From: Chromatiales bacterium
GTDB taxonomy: Bacteria; Pseudomonadota; Gammaproteobacteria; Steroidobacterales; GCA-2729495
Direction of reading: 5' to 3'
DNA length: 64,000 bases
NCBI GenBank assembly: GCA_002688175.1
Contig: NZCC01000043.1
Coordinates: 1 to 64,000, forward strand
Below, one piece after another: positions 25,028-34,321 of this stretch (the stretch's first letter is position 1; each line of letters opens with the position of its first letter). The notes under the pieces were generated by a model. That model made no database searches. It saw nothing but the letters and a program-made list of their open reading frames with translations, and had not been told where the DNA came from. Both the position numbers and the translations under genes were made by a program.

Positions 25028-27187
25028 CTATGCGCAGTTGCGGGAAATTTTCTTGACGACAGGCATGGATCGAATTCTACGAATTACTTTAGCGAGATGA
25101 ATACGATCACGAACAAGTATCAGGAAAGTGAGATCCGCATATTCCTCTTCCTGCCGGTCTTTAATAGATACCTGTTCAATATTTGATTCCGAGTCTCCGA
25201 TACGAGCCGCAATCTCAGCCAGGGCCCCGGGTTTATTCAAAATCTCGGCTGTTATCTCGACCGAGAATTCGCGTTCGATGGCCTCTTCCCAGTTTACGGC
25301 AATCCATTTGTCAGGCTGTTTGCGAAATTCACTGAGGTTCCCGCACACAGTGCGATGTACAACAATACCGCGTCCGGCACTCAGGTAACCCATGATGGCG
25401 TCACCGGGGATCGGGTGGCAACAACGAGCATAACTGATGATAAGGTTTTCGGTGCCGGCAATGGCGATGGGTGAACTGATGGTTGTGCCGGAGCTATCGG
25501 TAGAAGGGGTTTCGAGCAGGATCTTGGTTACGAGCGGTGCGAGACGCTCTCCAAGGCCGACTTTTTCAAATAATTCATTGGTGTCATGCATGCCAAGTTC
25601 ATCGAGTATCGACTTCATCCGGTCGCGGCTGATCTTGCGCAATGAGCTGCCTGCATCGCGTAATGCCTGATTCAGTAGACGTCGACCGAGATCACGTGCT
25701 TCGCCATGCTGCAGGTTCTTGAGATACTGGCGCACGCTGTAGCGAGCCTTTGCTGTAACGACGAAGCTGACCCAGCGAGGATCCGGGTTTGCACTCTTGG
25801 CCGTAACAATCTCAACTGTCGTGCCATTTTTGATCTGGGTTCGCAGGGGCACGAGCCGCCGGTCAATTTTGGCCGCAACACAACGGTTGCCCACGTCAGT
25901 ATGTACGGCATAGGCAAAATCGACGCACGTCGAGCCGCGCGGCAATCGCATGATGGTTCCTTTCGGCGTGAAGACATAGACATTGTCAGGGAACAGGTCG
26001 ACTTTGACATGTTCCATAAACTCTTCAGAATTTGCCGCGGACTGCATTTCAGTAATGCTTTTGAGCCATTCGCGTGCACGTATCTGTGGCGGAATAATTT
26101 GTTTGTCCGTCGCCTTGTATTGCCAGTGTGCAGCGATACCACTCTCGGCAACCCGGTTCATTTCCTCGGTACGAATCTGTACCTCGATCGGTATACCGTT
26201 CGGACCAAGCAACGTCGTATGCAGCGATTCATAACCGTTAAGGCGCGGTATCGCAATAAAATCCTTAAAGCGCCCGGGCACCGGTTTGTATAGTGTGTGT
26301 GAAACACCCAGTGCCCGGTAGCAGTCATCAGATGACTGGACGATGATACGGAAACCGAAAACATCAGTTATTTCATTCAGTGAGCGCTGCTTTTCCAGCA
26401 TCTTGCGGTAGATGCTGTACAAATGTTTTTGTCGGCCATGGACTTGATTCGTAATGCCAATTTCATCGAGCGTGTTGCTGAGTCGGTCAGAAATTTTACG
26501 GACGAGTTGGCGCTGGTTCCCGCGGGTTTTATTGACAGCCTTCTCGAGCACACGATAGCGATATGGAAAGGTGTATTGAAAGCCCAGAGTTTCCAGATTT
26601 GTCTTGATGTTATAGACACCAAGTCGGTTTGCTATAGGTGCGTAGATGTCCAGTGTTTCTCGTGCAATACGGTGTTGTTTATCGGCCGGTAATGCACCGA
26701 GTGTCTGCATGTTGTGTAAGCGATCGGCAAGCTTCAGCAGGATGACACGAATGTCCTCGACCATCGCCAGCATCATTTTGCGGAAGCTTTCTACCTGGGC
26801 TTCGGCGCGCGAATCAAATGACAGCTGATCAAGTTTGCTGACCCCATCAACTATGCCGGCAATTTCCTGTCCAAAACGATCGGCGATCTGTGCCTTGGCC
26901 ATCGGCGTATCTTCGATGACATCGTGCATGAGCGCTGCGGTGATACTTTGGTAGTCCAGATGCAGGTCTGCCAGAATGCCGGCAACGGCCACGGGATGGG
27001 TTATATAAAGTTCACCTGAGTAGCGGCGTTGACCCTCATGTGCCTGCGCGCCAAATTCATATGCATCGACAATGATGTCGAGTTGGCTGGGGGCCAGGTA
27101 GCCGATTTTGCCCAGCAGGTTCTTGAATCCTGTGCCGCGGCGGGATATCGGCAGATGATTCAGCAATGAGGCAGCGTAGTCCATCAA
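25028..27187 (-). CDS. spoT: RelA/SpoT family (p)ppGpp synthetase/hydrolase
   Basis: A 719-residue long RSH enzyme. Domain order: HD hydrolase ([27 protein letters not shown], residues about 45-200), synthetase ([45 protein letters not shown], about 240-370), TGS ([28 protein letters not shown] written in part), and a C-terminal ACT domain ([20 protein letters not shown]). The intact HD motif (HD in [10 protein letters not shown]) argues for hydrolase activity, so SpoT rather than RelA. It is preceded by a terminator-like hairpin after rpoZ, so it may have its own promoter. Confidence 0.95.
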   Translation of the reverse strand: MMDYAASLLNHLPISRRGTGFKNLLGKIGYLAPSQLDIIVDAYEFGAQAHEGQRRYSGELYITHPVAVAGILADLHLDYQSITAALMHDVIEDTPMAKAQIADRFGQEIAGIVDGVSKLDQLSFDSRAEAQVESFRKMMLAMVEDIRVILLKLADRLHNMQTLGALPADKQHRIARETLDIYAPIANRLGVYNIKTNLETLGFQYTFPYRYRVLEKAVNKTRGNQRQLVRKISDRLSNTLDEIGITNQVHGRQKHLYSIYRKMLEKQRSLNEITDVFGFRIIVQSSDDCYRALGVSHTLYKPVPGRFKDFIAIPRLNGYESLHTTLLGPNGIPIEVQIRTEEMNRVAESGIAAHWQYKATDKQIIPPQIRAREWLKSITEMQSAANSEEFMEHVKVDLFPDNVYVFTPKGTIMRLPRGSTCVDFAYAVHTDVGNRCVAAKIDRRLVPLRTQIKNGTTVEIVTAKSANPDPRWVSFVVTAKARYSVRQYLKNLQHGEARDLGRRLLNQALRDAGSSLRKISRDRMKSILDELGMHDTNELFEKVGLGERLAPLVTKILLETPSTDSSGTTISSPIAIAGTENLIISYARCCHPIPGDAIMGYLSAGRGIVVHRTVCGNLSEFRKQPDKWIAVNWEEAIEREFSVEITAEILNKPGALAEIAARIGDSESNIEQVSIKDRQEEEYADLTFLILVRDRIHLAKVIRRIRSMPVVKKISRNCA

Positions 27188-27208
27188 CCGATTCTACCGC
27201 ACCTATGT

Positions 27209-27235
27209 AAAAAGCCGGCTGGTCGCCGGCTTTTT
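27209..27235 (-). terminator. Rho-independent terminator between rpoZ and spoT (symmetrical)
   Basis: A hairpin AAAAAGCCGGC-tggtc-GCCGGCTTTTT, a perfect 11-bp inverted repeat ending in five T on either strand. It stands 29 bases beyond the rpoZ stop and 21 bases before the spoT start on the minus strand, so it would stop rpoZ transcripts and separate them from spoT. Confidence 0.8.
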
Positions 27236-27264
27236 GTCATAATTTGTGTGCGTTGACGGTGAAA

Positions 27265-27564
27265 TCAGAGCAGCGGGTTGCTCCCTGGGTTAAAGGGCGG
27301 CAGCGGCGCTTCGGCGAGCAGTCGCTCAGCTTCTTCACTGCTCAGCTGGTCTTCTTCAGGCTGATCAATTTCTTCGAGAATTTGTTCGTTGATCAATCCC
27401 CCGGCAATTTCCCGCAGTGCAACAACAGTCGGCTTGTCATTTTCCCATTCGACCAGTGCATCTGCCCCGTTAGCGAGCTTGCGGGCGCGTTTGGCGGCGA
27501 CAATAACCAGTTCAAACAGGTTGTCGATCTGATTTGTGCAATCTTCTACGGTGATTCGGGCCAT
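27265..27564 (-). CDS. rpoZ: DNA-directed RNA polymerase omega subunit
   Basis: A 99-residue omega subunit. The N-terminal [28 protein letters not shown] is nearly invariant in gammaproteobacteria, with [12 protein letters not shown] as the second conserved segment. Omega helps assemble the beta' subunit and in gammaproteobacteria forms one ppGpp site, which fits its position next to spoT and gmk. Confidence 0.96.
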   Translation of the reverse strand: MARITVEDCTNQIDNLFELVIVAAKRARKLANGADALVEWENDKPTVVALREIAGGLINEQILEEIDQPEEDQLSSEEAERLLAEAPLPPFNPGSNPLL

Positions 27565-27720
27565 GCCTTAAGTCCATTGGTTTTCAGGGACCGCATAGCC
27601 TAGCGGGCCATGGCGGTAAAGGCAACCTGATTCCGAATGAGGCCGGACCCGCAACTCAACATAATCACCCTGCCCTTGCGGAAGCGGTTGCAGGCGTGAT
27701 TCCTGCGCCAGGCCCAGTCT

Positions 27721-28347
27721 CTAACTGCGCGACTGCAATTGTCTGACCCGGTCTCTGACCTCAGGCAGTACGGTTTGGGTCATCTCTCCAGCGCCGGACA
27801 GGATCGTCAGCAGTTCCGTTTCAGCCTGATCGAGCTCTGCGTTAATGACCACGTGGTTAAACTCGGCCCAGTGTGAAATATCATCGACGGCTTCGCCCAG
27901 CCGCTGTCGAATGACCTCCTCGCTGTCAGTTGCGCGACCGCGTAACCGGCGCTCGAGTTCATCGATCGAAGGCGGCAGGATGAAAATACTCGTACAGTCC
28001 GGGTCGTTGGCCATAACCTGCTGAGCGCCCTGCCAGTCGATTTCGAGCAACACGTCTTTACCGGCTGCGCATAGTTCTGTGACCTGTTGCTTGCTGGTAC
28101 CGTAAAAATGTCCGAATACCTCGGCATGCTCGAGGAAGGCACCGGCGTCGCGCATTTGTTTGAATTTATCACGGTCGAGAAAAAAATAATCAATACGGTC
28201 CTGTTCACCGGGCCGGGCCGATCGGGTCGTATACGAAATTGAAAATTCCAGGTCTGGTCGGGCGACGATTAGACGTTTGACGAGAGTCGTCTTGCCTGCG
28301 CCAGAGGGTGCGGAGATAACAAATAGTTTACCTTGCTGCATGGTCAA
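27721..28347 (-). CDS. gmk: Guanylate kinase
   Basis: A 208-residue kinase that converts GMP to GDP. The P-loop is VISAPSGAGKTTLVKRL at the N-terminus, followed by SYTTRSARPGEQDRIDYFF (GMP-binding) and LLEIDWQGAQQV. Length matches the E. coli enzyme (207). The third codon ATG (28341) is an equally plausible start. It lies 19 bases after yicC on the same strand, and rpoZ follows after about 155 bases. Confidence 0.96.
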   Translation of the reverse strand: MTMQQGKLFVISAPSGAGKTTLVKRLIVARPDLEFSISYTTRSARPGEQDRIDYFFLDRDKFKQMRDAGAFLEHAEVFGHFYGTSKQQVTELCAAGKDVLLEIDWQGAQQVMANDPDCTSIFILPPSIDELERRLRGRATDSEEVIRQRLGEAVDDISHWAEFNHVVINAELDQAETELLTILSGAGEMTQTVLPEVRDRVRQLQSRS

Positions 28348-28366
28348 GCGGTTGACACCGATAGTT

Positions 28367-29233
28367 TTACTCTACGTTTTGCACCTGTTCGCGCATTTGC
28401 TCGATAATAACCTTAAGATCGACGGCGGCCTGTGTTGTTTCTGTGTCTGCAGACTTGGAGCCGAGCGTATTAGCTTCCCGATTCAGTTCCTGCATTAAGA
28501 AATCCAGTCGCCTGCCGACCGGTTCCTCGGTAGTGAGCGTATTACGCACTTCTTGAACGTGCGCCTCCAGTCTATCGAGTTCTTCACTAACGTCGAGTTT
28601 TTGCGCGATGATGGCCAGTTCCTGCTCAAGGCGATCATTGTCAATCTGCACCTTCAATGCCTCAATTTTCTTTTCGAGCCGTTGGCGAATTCCTGTCAGG
28701 ACCTCAGGCAGACGCTCGCTAACACTGGTGGCTAGTGTGATGACTTCGGCGCAGCGACTCTCGAGCATGGCGTGAATTTTTTCTCCTTCCCTGGCGCGAT
28801 TATCTGCCAGCTGGGCAATCGCCGAGGTCAGGGCCTCCCTGGCAGCGGGATACAGGGTGTCAGGAATTATTTCCTCTTCTTCAATAACCCCGGGCATGCG
28901 AATGACTGTTGCCGGATCGATCGGCGCCGGGTTTGTTACCAGAGCTGCGATAGTTTCAAGTTGCTCGATAATCTGTCGCGTTCGTTCGACGTTCACATGT
29001 CCTGCCAGCGGTTTGTCCGCAAGGCGCTTGAATGACAGGGATACATCGATCTTGCCCCGTTTCAGGCGAGTTGCAACGATGGCACGTAATTCCTGCTCAA
29101 TGGCTCGAAAACCCTCGGGCAGTTTGAACTGGATATCGAGGTAGCGGTGATTGACCGAGCGAACTTCGAGTTGTAACTGGCCATCGGGAGTCTGTAGCTC
29201 CGTTCGACCGAATCCTGTCATGCTATTGATCAT
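28367..29233 (-). CDS. yicC: YicC family protein (putative endoribonuclease)
   Basis: A 288-residue protein with the YicC N-terminal signature MINSMTGFGRTE and the C-terminal DUF1732 region (VGRRLDFLMQELNREANTLG). The middle is predicted coiled coil (residues 150-215). E. coli YicC has been reported to act as a ribonuclease affecting small RNAs; activity here is inferred from family. It is upstream of gmk and divergent from the PP2C gene. Confidence 0.93.
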   Translation of the reverse strand: MINSMTGFGRTELQTPDGQLQLEVRSVNHRYLDIQFKLPEGFRAIEQELRAIVATRLKRGKIDVSLSFKRLADKPLAGHVNVERTRQIIEQLETIAALVTNPAPIDPATVIRMPGVIEEEEIIPDTLYPAAREALTSAIAQLADNRAREGEKIHAMLESRCAEVITLATSVSERLPEVLTGIRQRLEKKIEALKVQIDNDRLEQELAIIAQKLDVSEELDRLEAHVQEVRNTLTTEEPVGRRLDFLMQELNREANTLGSKSADTETTQAAVDLKVIIEQMREQVQNVE

Positions 29234-29440
29234 TGGCAGCGACTGTCTTGCAGATTGAATATTGCTGTATCAGTCTCTTATGATGCCACGCCTTGCGAAT
29301 GAGTACAGAAGATTTGCTATCCGGATATGGCGCACATTTATGACAAAAATTGGATGCAAGCCCACTGTCGGGGGCTTACACTGAGCGGATATCGTGCTGG
29401 TGCTGAATCAGCGTAGCGTAACAATGAATTTTTTCGGGGA

Positions 29441-30190
29441 ATGAGTTTGCAGATAGAGTATGCGGAGCTGAGTCTGATCGGCGGCCGTGAGGAAAATCAG
29501 GACCGAGTGCAGGTGGTGGCCGGAGAAAGTGCGGCGCTGGTCATCGTTATTGATGGCATGGGCGGTCATGCAGATGGCGCCAAAGCTGCGGAAGTGGCCA
29601 GCCAGAGCATCGGCCAGGCATTCAGACAGATATCTCATCCCGTATTTGATCCACAGGGATTTTTGCACCTGGCTATCGGCAAGGCACACCAGGACCTCGT
29701 AGTTCTGGGCAATGGCGTCAGTGTCGAGGTGCGGCCGCGAGCAACCTGTGTGACCTGCCTCGTGCAGGATGGGGGGGCTTACTGGGGCCATGTCGGCGAT
29801 AGCCGGATTTATCTGATTCGCAATCAGCAGGTTTTTGAGCGCACGCGGGATCACAGCCATGTCGAGTTATTGCTTCAGGAAGGGTTGATCACTGAAGAAG
29901 AAATTATCGATCATCCCATGCGAAATTTTGTCGAGAGTTGTCTTGGTGGTGACATGACGCTGCCGGGCATGAATATCACCAGCCATAAAAAGCTGTTACC
30001 CGGCGATACTCTGCTGGCGTGTACCGATGGTTTCTGGTCAGGACTAAGCGATGAGGATATTGCCTGTCTTGGTAGCAGTAGCAACAGCGCTTTGAACGAA
30101 GGCCTGCGCCGGCTGGGTGAACAGGCAGTTAAAACTTCCGGACAGTATGCCGACAACACCTCCGCCGTCGCATTACGCTGGGTTGGTTGA
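29441..30190 (+). CDS. PP2C family protein serine/threonine phosphatase
   Basis: A 249-residue PPM-type phosphatase. Metal-binding motifs are visible: GGREENQDRVQVV (first Asp), VIVIDGMGGHADG (central DGMGGH), WGHVGDSRIYLIRNQQ, and CTDGFWSGLSDEDI, with YADNTSAVALRW at the end. Such Stp-type enzymes usually oppose a Hanks-type kinase, but none is encoded next to it. The ATG sits unusually close to the GGGGA behind it, so the start is uncertain by a few codons. It is the first plus-strand gene after a long minus-strand stretch. Confidence 0.9.
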   Translation: MSLQIEYAELSLIGGREENQDRVQVVAGESAALVIVIDGMGGHADGAKAAEVASQSIGQAFRQISHPVFDPQGFLHLAIGKAHQDLVVLGNGVSVEVRPRATCVTCLVQDGGAYWGHVGDSRIYLIRNQQVFERTRDHSHVELLLQEGLITEEEIIDHPMRNFVESCLGGDMTLPGMNITSHKKLLPGDTLLACTDGFWSGLSDEDIACLGSSSNSALNEGLRRLGEQAVKTSGQYADNTSAVALRWVG

Positions 30191-30225
30191 GGTGGCTTTG
30201 GAATGAAGATTAAGTAGATGAGGTT

Positions 30226-30972
30226 ATGACAGAAGTGACGATTGAACGACCCAGCCGGAGATCAGGCGACGAGCTGCGCGCCGTATCCTTCGAACCTGGC
30301 TATACGATCAATGCGGCCGGATCGGTACTGGCCGTGTTTGGCGGGACGCGGGTGTTGTGTACTGCGTGTGTTGAGCAAAAGGTGCCGCGATTTTTACGTA
30401 GCAAAGGCCAAGGATGGATCACGGCAGAATACAGCATGCTGCCTGGATCGACGCATACGCGTTCGAGCCGGGAAGCAAGCCGTGGCAAGCAATCAGGCCG
30501 AACACTTGAGATTCAGCGGTTGATCGGCAGATCACTCAGGGCGGTATGCGATCTCGAAGCTTTGGGCGAACAAACGATAACGCTGGATTGCGATGTACTG
30601 CAGGCTGATGGTGGTACACGCACCGCGTCAATCTCCGGTGCCTTTGTTGCTTTGACGATAGCCATAGAAGGGCTGTTGCAGGCTGATGCCATGAAAAAGA
30701 ATCCTTTGCATGGTCAGGTTGCTGCGATTTCAGTCGGCATCTACAACGGTATGCCGGTGGTGGATCTGGACTATGCTGAGGACTCGGCTGCAGAAACCGA
30801 TATGAACGTCGTGATGAAAGATGCCACCTCATTTATTGAAATTCAGGGCACAGCCGAAGGCCACGCATTCCATCGTGATGAATTGAACGCGCTGCTTGAT
30901 CTGGCGGTCGGCGGTATTCAGGCTGTACAACGCGAACAGAATGCGGCACTCGACACATGGCGAGTGGGGTAA
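30226..30972 (+). CDS. rph: Ribonuclease PH
   Basis: A 248-residue phosphorolytic 3'-5' exoribonuclease that trims tRNA ends. The N-terminal [34 protein letters not shown] and [17 protein letters not shown] segments are family hallmarks, and [19 protein letters not shown] holds the catalytic acidic residues. It overlaps rdgB by 16 bases, the normal pairing of these genes in gammaproteobacteria. Confidence 0.96.
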   Translation: MTEVTIERPSRRSGDELRAVSFEPGYTINAAGSVLAVFGGTRVLCTACVEQKVPRFLRSKGQGWITAEYSMLPGSTHTRSSREASRGKQSGRTLEIQRLIGRSLRAVCDLEALGEQTITLDCDVLQADGGTRTASISGAFVALTIAIEGLLQADAMKKNPLHGQVAAISVGIYNGMPVVDLDYAEDSAAETDMNVVMKDATSFIEIQGTAEGHAFHRDELNALLDLAVGGIQAVQREQNAALDTWRVG

Positions 30973-31583
30973 CCTTCCGCATCATTCTGGCGACCGGTAA
31001 CCTCGGTAAGCTGCGTGAGCTACAGAACCTGCTTGGCGAGCAGTTTGAGCTTGTACCGCAGGCCGAACTCAAGATCTCTTCGATTGAAGAAACCGGTCGC
31101 ACGTTTACCCAAAACGCATTACTGAAGGCCCGGCACGCGTCGGCCGAGTCAGGATTGCCGGCAATTGCTGACGATTCGGGTCTCGAGGTTGATGCCCTGG
31201 GGGGCGCACCGGGCATCAGATCGGCTCGCTATGCCGGCAGCGAGGCGACCGATGAGGAAAATAACCGGAAATTGCTTGCAGAGCTGGGAGCTTGTCCGGA
31301 GGTTGAACGCACGGCCCGGTTTCGCAGCAGCATCGTCTATGTGCGTGCGCCGGATGATCCTGAGCCGTTCATTGCAGAGGGTGTCTGGGAGGGGCGGATA
31401 CTGGATGCGCCACGGGGTACGGGTGGTTTTGGTTACGATCCGCTGTTTCTCGATGAATCGGCGGGGCTGACGGGCGGCGAACTCGATCCGGATGACAAAA
31501 ATCGCCGCAGCCATCGAGGTCAGGCGGCGCGCAGGCTCAGTGAATTGCTCGTCATGGGCCAAATTGATGCAAATTTAGACTGA
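30957..31583 (+). CDS. rdgB: Non-canonical purine NTP pyrophosphatase RdgB (ITPase)
   Basis: A 208-residue HAM1-family enzyme that hydrolyses dITP, XTP and related nucleotides. The nucleotide-binding start [13 protein letters not shown], the metal/catalytic segment [26 protein letters not shown], and [11 protein letters not shown] are clear. The start overlaps the end of rph, so translation is coupled. Its stop codon at 31581 is directly followed by a DnaA-box-like sequence. Confidence 0.95.
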   Translation: MASGVTFRIILATGNLGKLRELQNLLGEQFELVPQAELKISSIEETGRTFTQNALLKARHASAESGLPAIADDSGLEVDALGGAPGIRSARYAGSEATDEENNRKLLAELGACPEVERTARFRSSIVYVRAPDDPEPFIAEGVWEGRILDAPRGTGGFGYDPLFLDESAGLTGGELDPDDKNRRSHRGQAARRLSELLVMGQIDANLD

Positions 31584-31764
31584 GTTTATTCACAATGACC
31601 CCGGTTTGCTGTGAATTTATTGAGATTTACATCAGAAGATTAGATTGCCTGTTCTAAATGCTTTGTAAGTATTTGTTATATATAAATTAACTGTAATTGC
31701 TTAAATCTTGTGCAAAATTGTATTTTTCCTTATTTGTTCGGTTCTTAGCTGCCGATGGCATTGG

Positions 31765-31799
31765 TTATTCACAGAGTTATCCACAGATGTTGTGGATAA
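31765..31799. promoter_or_regulatory. Three clustered DnaA boxes
   Basis: TTATTCACA, TTATCCACA and inverted TGTGGATAA start at 31765, 31777 and 31791. The middle and last are exact consensus high-affinity boxes. A fourth perfect box is at 31586. Three in 35 bases is far above chance. Confidence 0.75.
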
Positions 31800-31810
31800 T
31801 GAACGACAAC

Positions 31811-31839
31811 TTGCGAGTCATGCTGACAACCGTTATCCT
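31811..31839 (+). promoter_or_regulatory. Candidate promoter of rpmE
   Basis: TTGCGA (31811-31816), a 17-base spacer and TATCCT (31834-31839) would start transcription near 31846, about 47 bases before rpmE. It lies just to the right of the DnaA boxes, so DnaA could influence it. Confidence 0.4.
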
Positions 31840-31892
31840 TCCGCGCCCTTGCAAGTGGTTCGCTGCAACATCAGCAGGTTGAGAAGAGAACA

Positions 31893-32093
31893 ATGAAGCC
31901 CGATATTCACCCCCCATACCAGGAAATCAAAGTTGTTTGCAGTTGCGGCAATGAATTTCAGACCAAGTCAACGCTGACGGATGAATTGCATATCGATGTC
32001 TGTTCTGCCTGTCATCCCTTTTATACCGGTACCCAGAAGATCGTTGATACGGCTGGGCGGGTCGACAAGTTCCGCCGCAAATACGGTATGTAG
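31893..32093 (+). CDS. rpmE: 50S ribosomal protein L31
   Basis: A 66-residue L31 of the zinc-containing (C+) type: CSCGNEF near residue 16 and [10 protein letters not shown] near residue 37 supply the four cysteines. The start [11 protein letters not shown] and end [11 protein letters not shown] are typical. AGAAGAGA lies just upstream of the ATG. It stands alone between the DnaA-box region and gltA. Confidence 0.96.
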   Translation: MKPDIHPPYQEIKVVCSCGNEFQTKSTLTDELHIDVCSACHPFYTGTQKIVDTAGRVDKFRRKYGM

Positions 32094-32163
32094 CCCAAGC
32101 GGCGAACAGACTCCGGCAGGTGGTACGTGAATTCCCCATCTGTGCAGATATTTCAGCGTCACC

Positions 32164-32343
32164 TATAATAGACTGCCCCTCTGTTGGGATGATTGAGTCT
32201 CAGGCAGTGGCTGGCACCCGTCGTGTTACGTTGCTCTTTGAAATCCACTACGGGTGACTCAGACTCTGGAGACTCGGCAATAGCGGGTTGTCAGGGCGCA
32301 GGTGGGGGTGTCTTGTGTCTAAAGCGGGAGCCAAACAAATCAT
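32164..32343 (+). promoter_or_regulatory. gltA promoter -10 box and long structured leader
   Basis: A perfect TATAAT is at 32164-32169, with no good -35 (17 bases upstream is TGTGCA). Transcription from about 32176 would give a leader of about 170 bases. Within it GAGTCTC (32195-32201) is complementary to GAGACTC (32269-32275), so a long-range stem is possible. No known riboswitch motif was recognised. Confidence 0.4.
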
Positions 32344-33639
32344 ATGAGTGCCAAAACCTTTCTTTTGCAAAATTCTGAAACGGGCGACCAGATCGAGCTT
32401 GATGTTCGCTCAGGTACCGTTGGACCTGACGTATTGGATATTCGCTCGCTGAACGCATCGACCGGCACATTTACCTATGATTCAGGATTTGCGGCGACCG
32501 CCAGCTGCGAGAGCAAGATTACCTATATTGACGGTGGCAAAGGCCTGTTGATGTACCGGGGCTATCCGGTCGAGCAGCTCGCTGAAAAGAGCTCCTTCAT
32601 TGAAGTCTGCTATCTGTTATTGCACGGTGAATTGCCGTCCACGGATGAACTGGCCAAGTTCGATCAGACCGTTCGCACGCATACGATGCTCAATGAAACG
32701 ATGTTACGGCTGTTTGACGGCTTTCATCACGATGCGCACCCCATGGCGATGGTTGCCGGCGTGGTGGGCTCGATGTCTGCGTTTTATCACGACACAACGG
32801 ATATTTATGATCCACGCCACCGGGATATTTTTGCCCACCGGATTCTCGCGAAGATGCCGACGATTGCGGCCGCAGCTTACAAGCATACGGTGAGTCAACC
32901 ATTTGCATACCCGCGCAACGATCTGAGTTACGCCAAAAATCTGTTACATATGTTCTTTGGCGTGCCGACTGAAGAATACGAAGTTGATAAGGTTGCGGCC
33001 GAGGCACTGGATCTGCTGTTTATTTTGCATGCCGATCATGAGCAAAATTGCAGTACTTCGACGGTGCGTATGGCCGGCAGTTCAGGTGCAAATCCTTACT
33101 CGGCAATTGCCGCCGGTATTGCCGCGCTCTGGGGCCCGGCCCACGGTGGCGCCAATGAGGCCGTACTGAACATGCTCGAGCAGATTGGTTCTGTCGATCA
33201 AATTGACAAGTTTGTCGACAAGGCCAAAGACAAGAATGATCCGTTCCGACTCATGGGTTTTGGTCACCGGGTTTATAAGAATCATGATCCACGTGCGACG
33301 ATCATTCGTGGCGCATGTCACAAAGTCCTGAAGCAGCTTGGCCGTACAGACTCACCGTTGTTCGAGCTGGCGCTGAGACTTGAGGAAATCGCACTCAAGG
33401 ATGATTATTTCATCGAGAAAAAGTTGTATCCCAATGTGGATTTTTATTCCGGCATCATATATCGCGCCCTCGGGATACCGACGTCAATGTTCACCGTCAT
33501 GTTCGCGATTGCGCGCACAGTTGGCTGGGTCTCCCATTGGCGGGAAATGATTGTTGATCCGGACGGGCGTATCAGCAGACCGCGTCAGCTGTATACCGGG
33601 CCGGTCGCACGTGACTATGTAGGGATAGACAAGCGTTAA
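32344..33639 (+). CDS. gltA: Citrate synthase (type II)
   Basis: A 431-residue hexameric-type enzyme, matching E. coli GltA (427). Catalytic His residues occur in [16 protein letters not shown] and [30 protein letters not shown] and the end region PRQLYTGP are conserved. The N-terminal NADH-sensing part (FDSGF-like [21 protein letters not shown]) is present, consistent with a Gram-negative allosteric enzyme. It catalyses entry of acetyl-CoA into the TCA cycle. It stands as a single gene with its own leader. Confidence 0.97.
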   Translation: MSAKTFLLQNSETGDQIELDVRSGTVGPDVLDIRSLNASTGTFTYDSGFAATASCESKITYIDGGKGLLMYRGYPVEQLAEKSSFIEVCYLLLHGELPSTDELAKFDQTVRTHTMLNETMLRLFDGFHHDAHPMAMVAGVVGSMSAFYHDTTDIYDPRHRDIFAHRILAKMPTIAAAAYKHTVSQPFAYPRNDLSYAKNLLHMFFGVPTEEYEVDKVAAEALDLLFILHADHEQNCSTSTVRMAGSSGANPYSAIAAGIAALWGPAHGGANEAVLNMLEQIGSVDQIDKFVDKAKDKNDPFRLMGFGHRVYKNHDPRATIIRGACHKVLKQLGRTDSPLFELALRLEEIALKDDYFIEKKLYPNVDFYSGIIYRALGIPTSMFTVMFAIARTVGWVSHWREMIVDPDGRISRPRQLYTGPVARDYVGIDKR

Positions 33640-33694
33640 CCATACGGGGCTCTGTTCCCGCCTGTTGCCGTAATGGCGGTAGCTGCAATTATTG

Positions 33695-34321
33695 CTATTC
33701 CCCTGAGCAGCCTCGGCCTAGTAGCGCCTCGACTTCCTGAATTCCGGCTCGTGACATGGGCTTGCCGTCAATTGGGCTCAAGGGTGAGCGGCGGCGCTGT
33801 TTGATCGAAAACACGGTGGCAGTGCAATCGAAATCAAGAGTTCTGAACCGGTACCCAGGGAATGGTTCGGCTTCACCGCGGCGAAACTGGTGGCGAAGCT
33901 GGGTTGAGTGATGTTCACAGCCAAGCGCGTCCAGTGTAACGCCGATAGTTTCAGGTAAGTCGCTGAACAGGTGTAAGTCGATTGCCGAAAAATCTGTCGC
34001 CGTTCCGTTCAGGACTGGTCCGACGAGTCGAGCATGATGGAGTTCCAGTACGTGCATAATCGTGACGGCAGCTCGGCGCAATTCGGCAAGTAATGCCGGA
34101 TGATCGGCACCACGAAAGATGCGATTGCGTTCGGCCAGCGCCTGATCGATTTCTTCGTTGCTGGGAAGACGTGTACCGCCAGTCGCAAGGCCGAGACGCT
34201 CGGCGGCTTTTTCCTTGGCGCTGCGAAAGTTGGCGAGGCCTTCTTCCTGAATAATTCGAGCCGCTTCGTCGGCGACAGCCGCGCGCCGGTTATCCACCCG
34301 GAATTGAGAGTGCCGGGTCAA
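33695..34321 (-). CDS. Conserved hypothetical protein, possibly a degenerate nucleotidyltransferase
   Basis: A 208-residue soluble protein. The N-terminal 80 residues are helical and charged (AADEAARIIQEEGLANFRSAK-like, then RLGLATGGTRLPSNEEIDQAL). Residues about 95-125 (HARLVGPVLNGTATDFSAIDLHLFSD) resemble the nucleotidyltransferase pattern hGx(GS)...D-h-D-h, with the first Asp replaced by Ala. That is my inference, not a firm family call. Its start codon overlaps the mrcA stop region, so it is translated with mrcA. Confidence 0.6.
   Translation of the reverse strand: MTRHSQFRVDNRRAAVADEAARIIQEEGLANFRSAKEKAAERLGLATGGTRLPSNEEIDQALAERNRIFRGADHPALLAELRRAAVTIMHVLELHHARLVGPVLNGTATDFSAIDLHLFSDLPETIGVTLDALGCEHHSTQLRHQFRRGEAEPFPGYRFRTLDFDCTATVFSIKQRRRSPLSPIDGKPMSRAGIQEVEALLGRGCSGE

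Larger units (their letters stand above)
31584..31892. other. AT-rich intergenic region with a DnaA-box cluster (candidate replication origin)
   Basis: A 309-base gap. Perfect DnaA boxes (TTATNCACA type) lie at 31586-31594 (TTATTCACA), 31765-31773 (TTATTCACA), 31777-31785 (TTATCCACA) and 31791-31799 (TGTGGATAA, opposite strand). Between the first and the last three is a very AT-rich stretch, about 31650-31740. Genes to the left are mostly minus and to the right mostly plus, as expected around a bidirectional origin. dnaA, mnmG and rpmH are not nearby. It could instead be a DnaA-regulated promoter. Confidence 0.5.
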
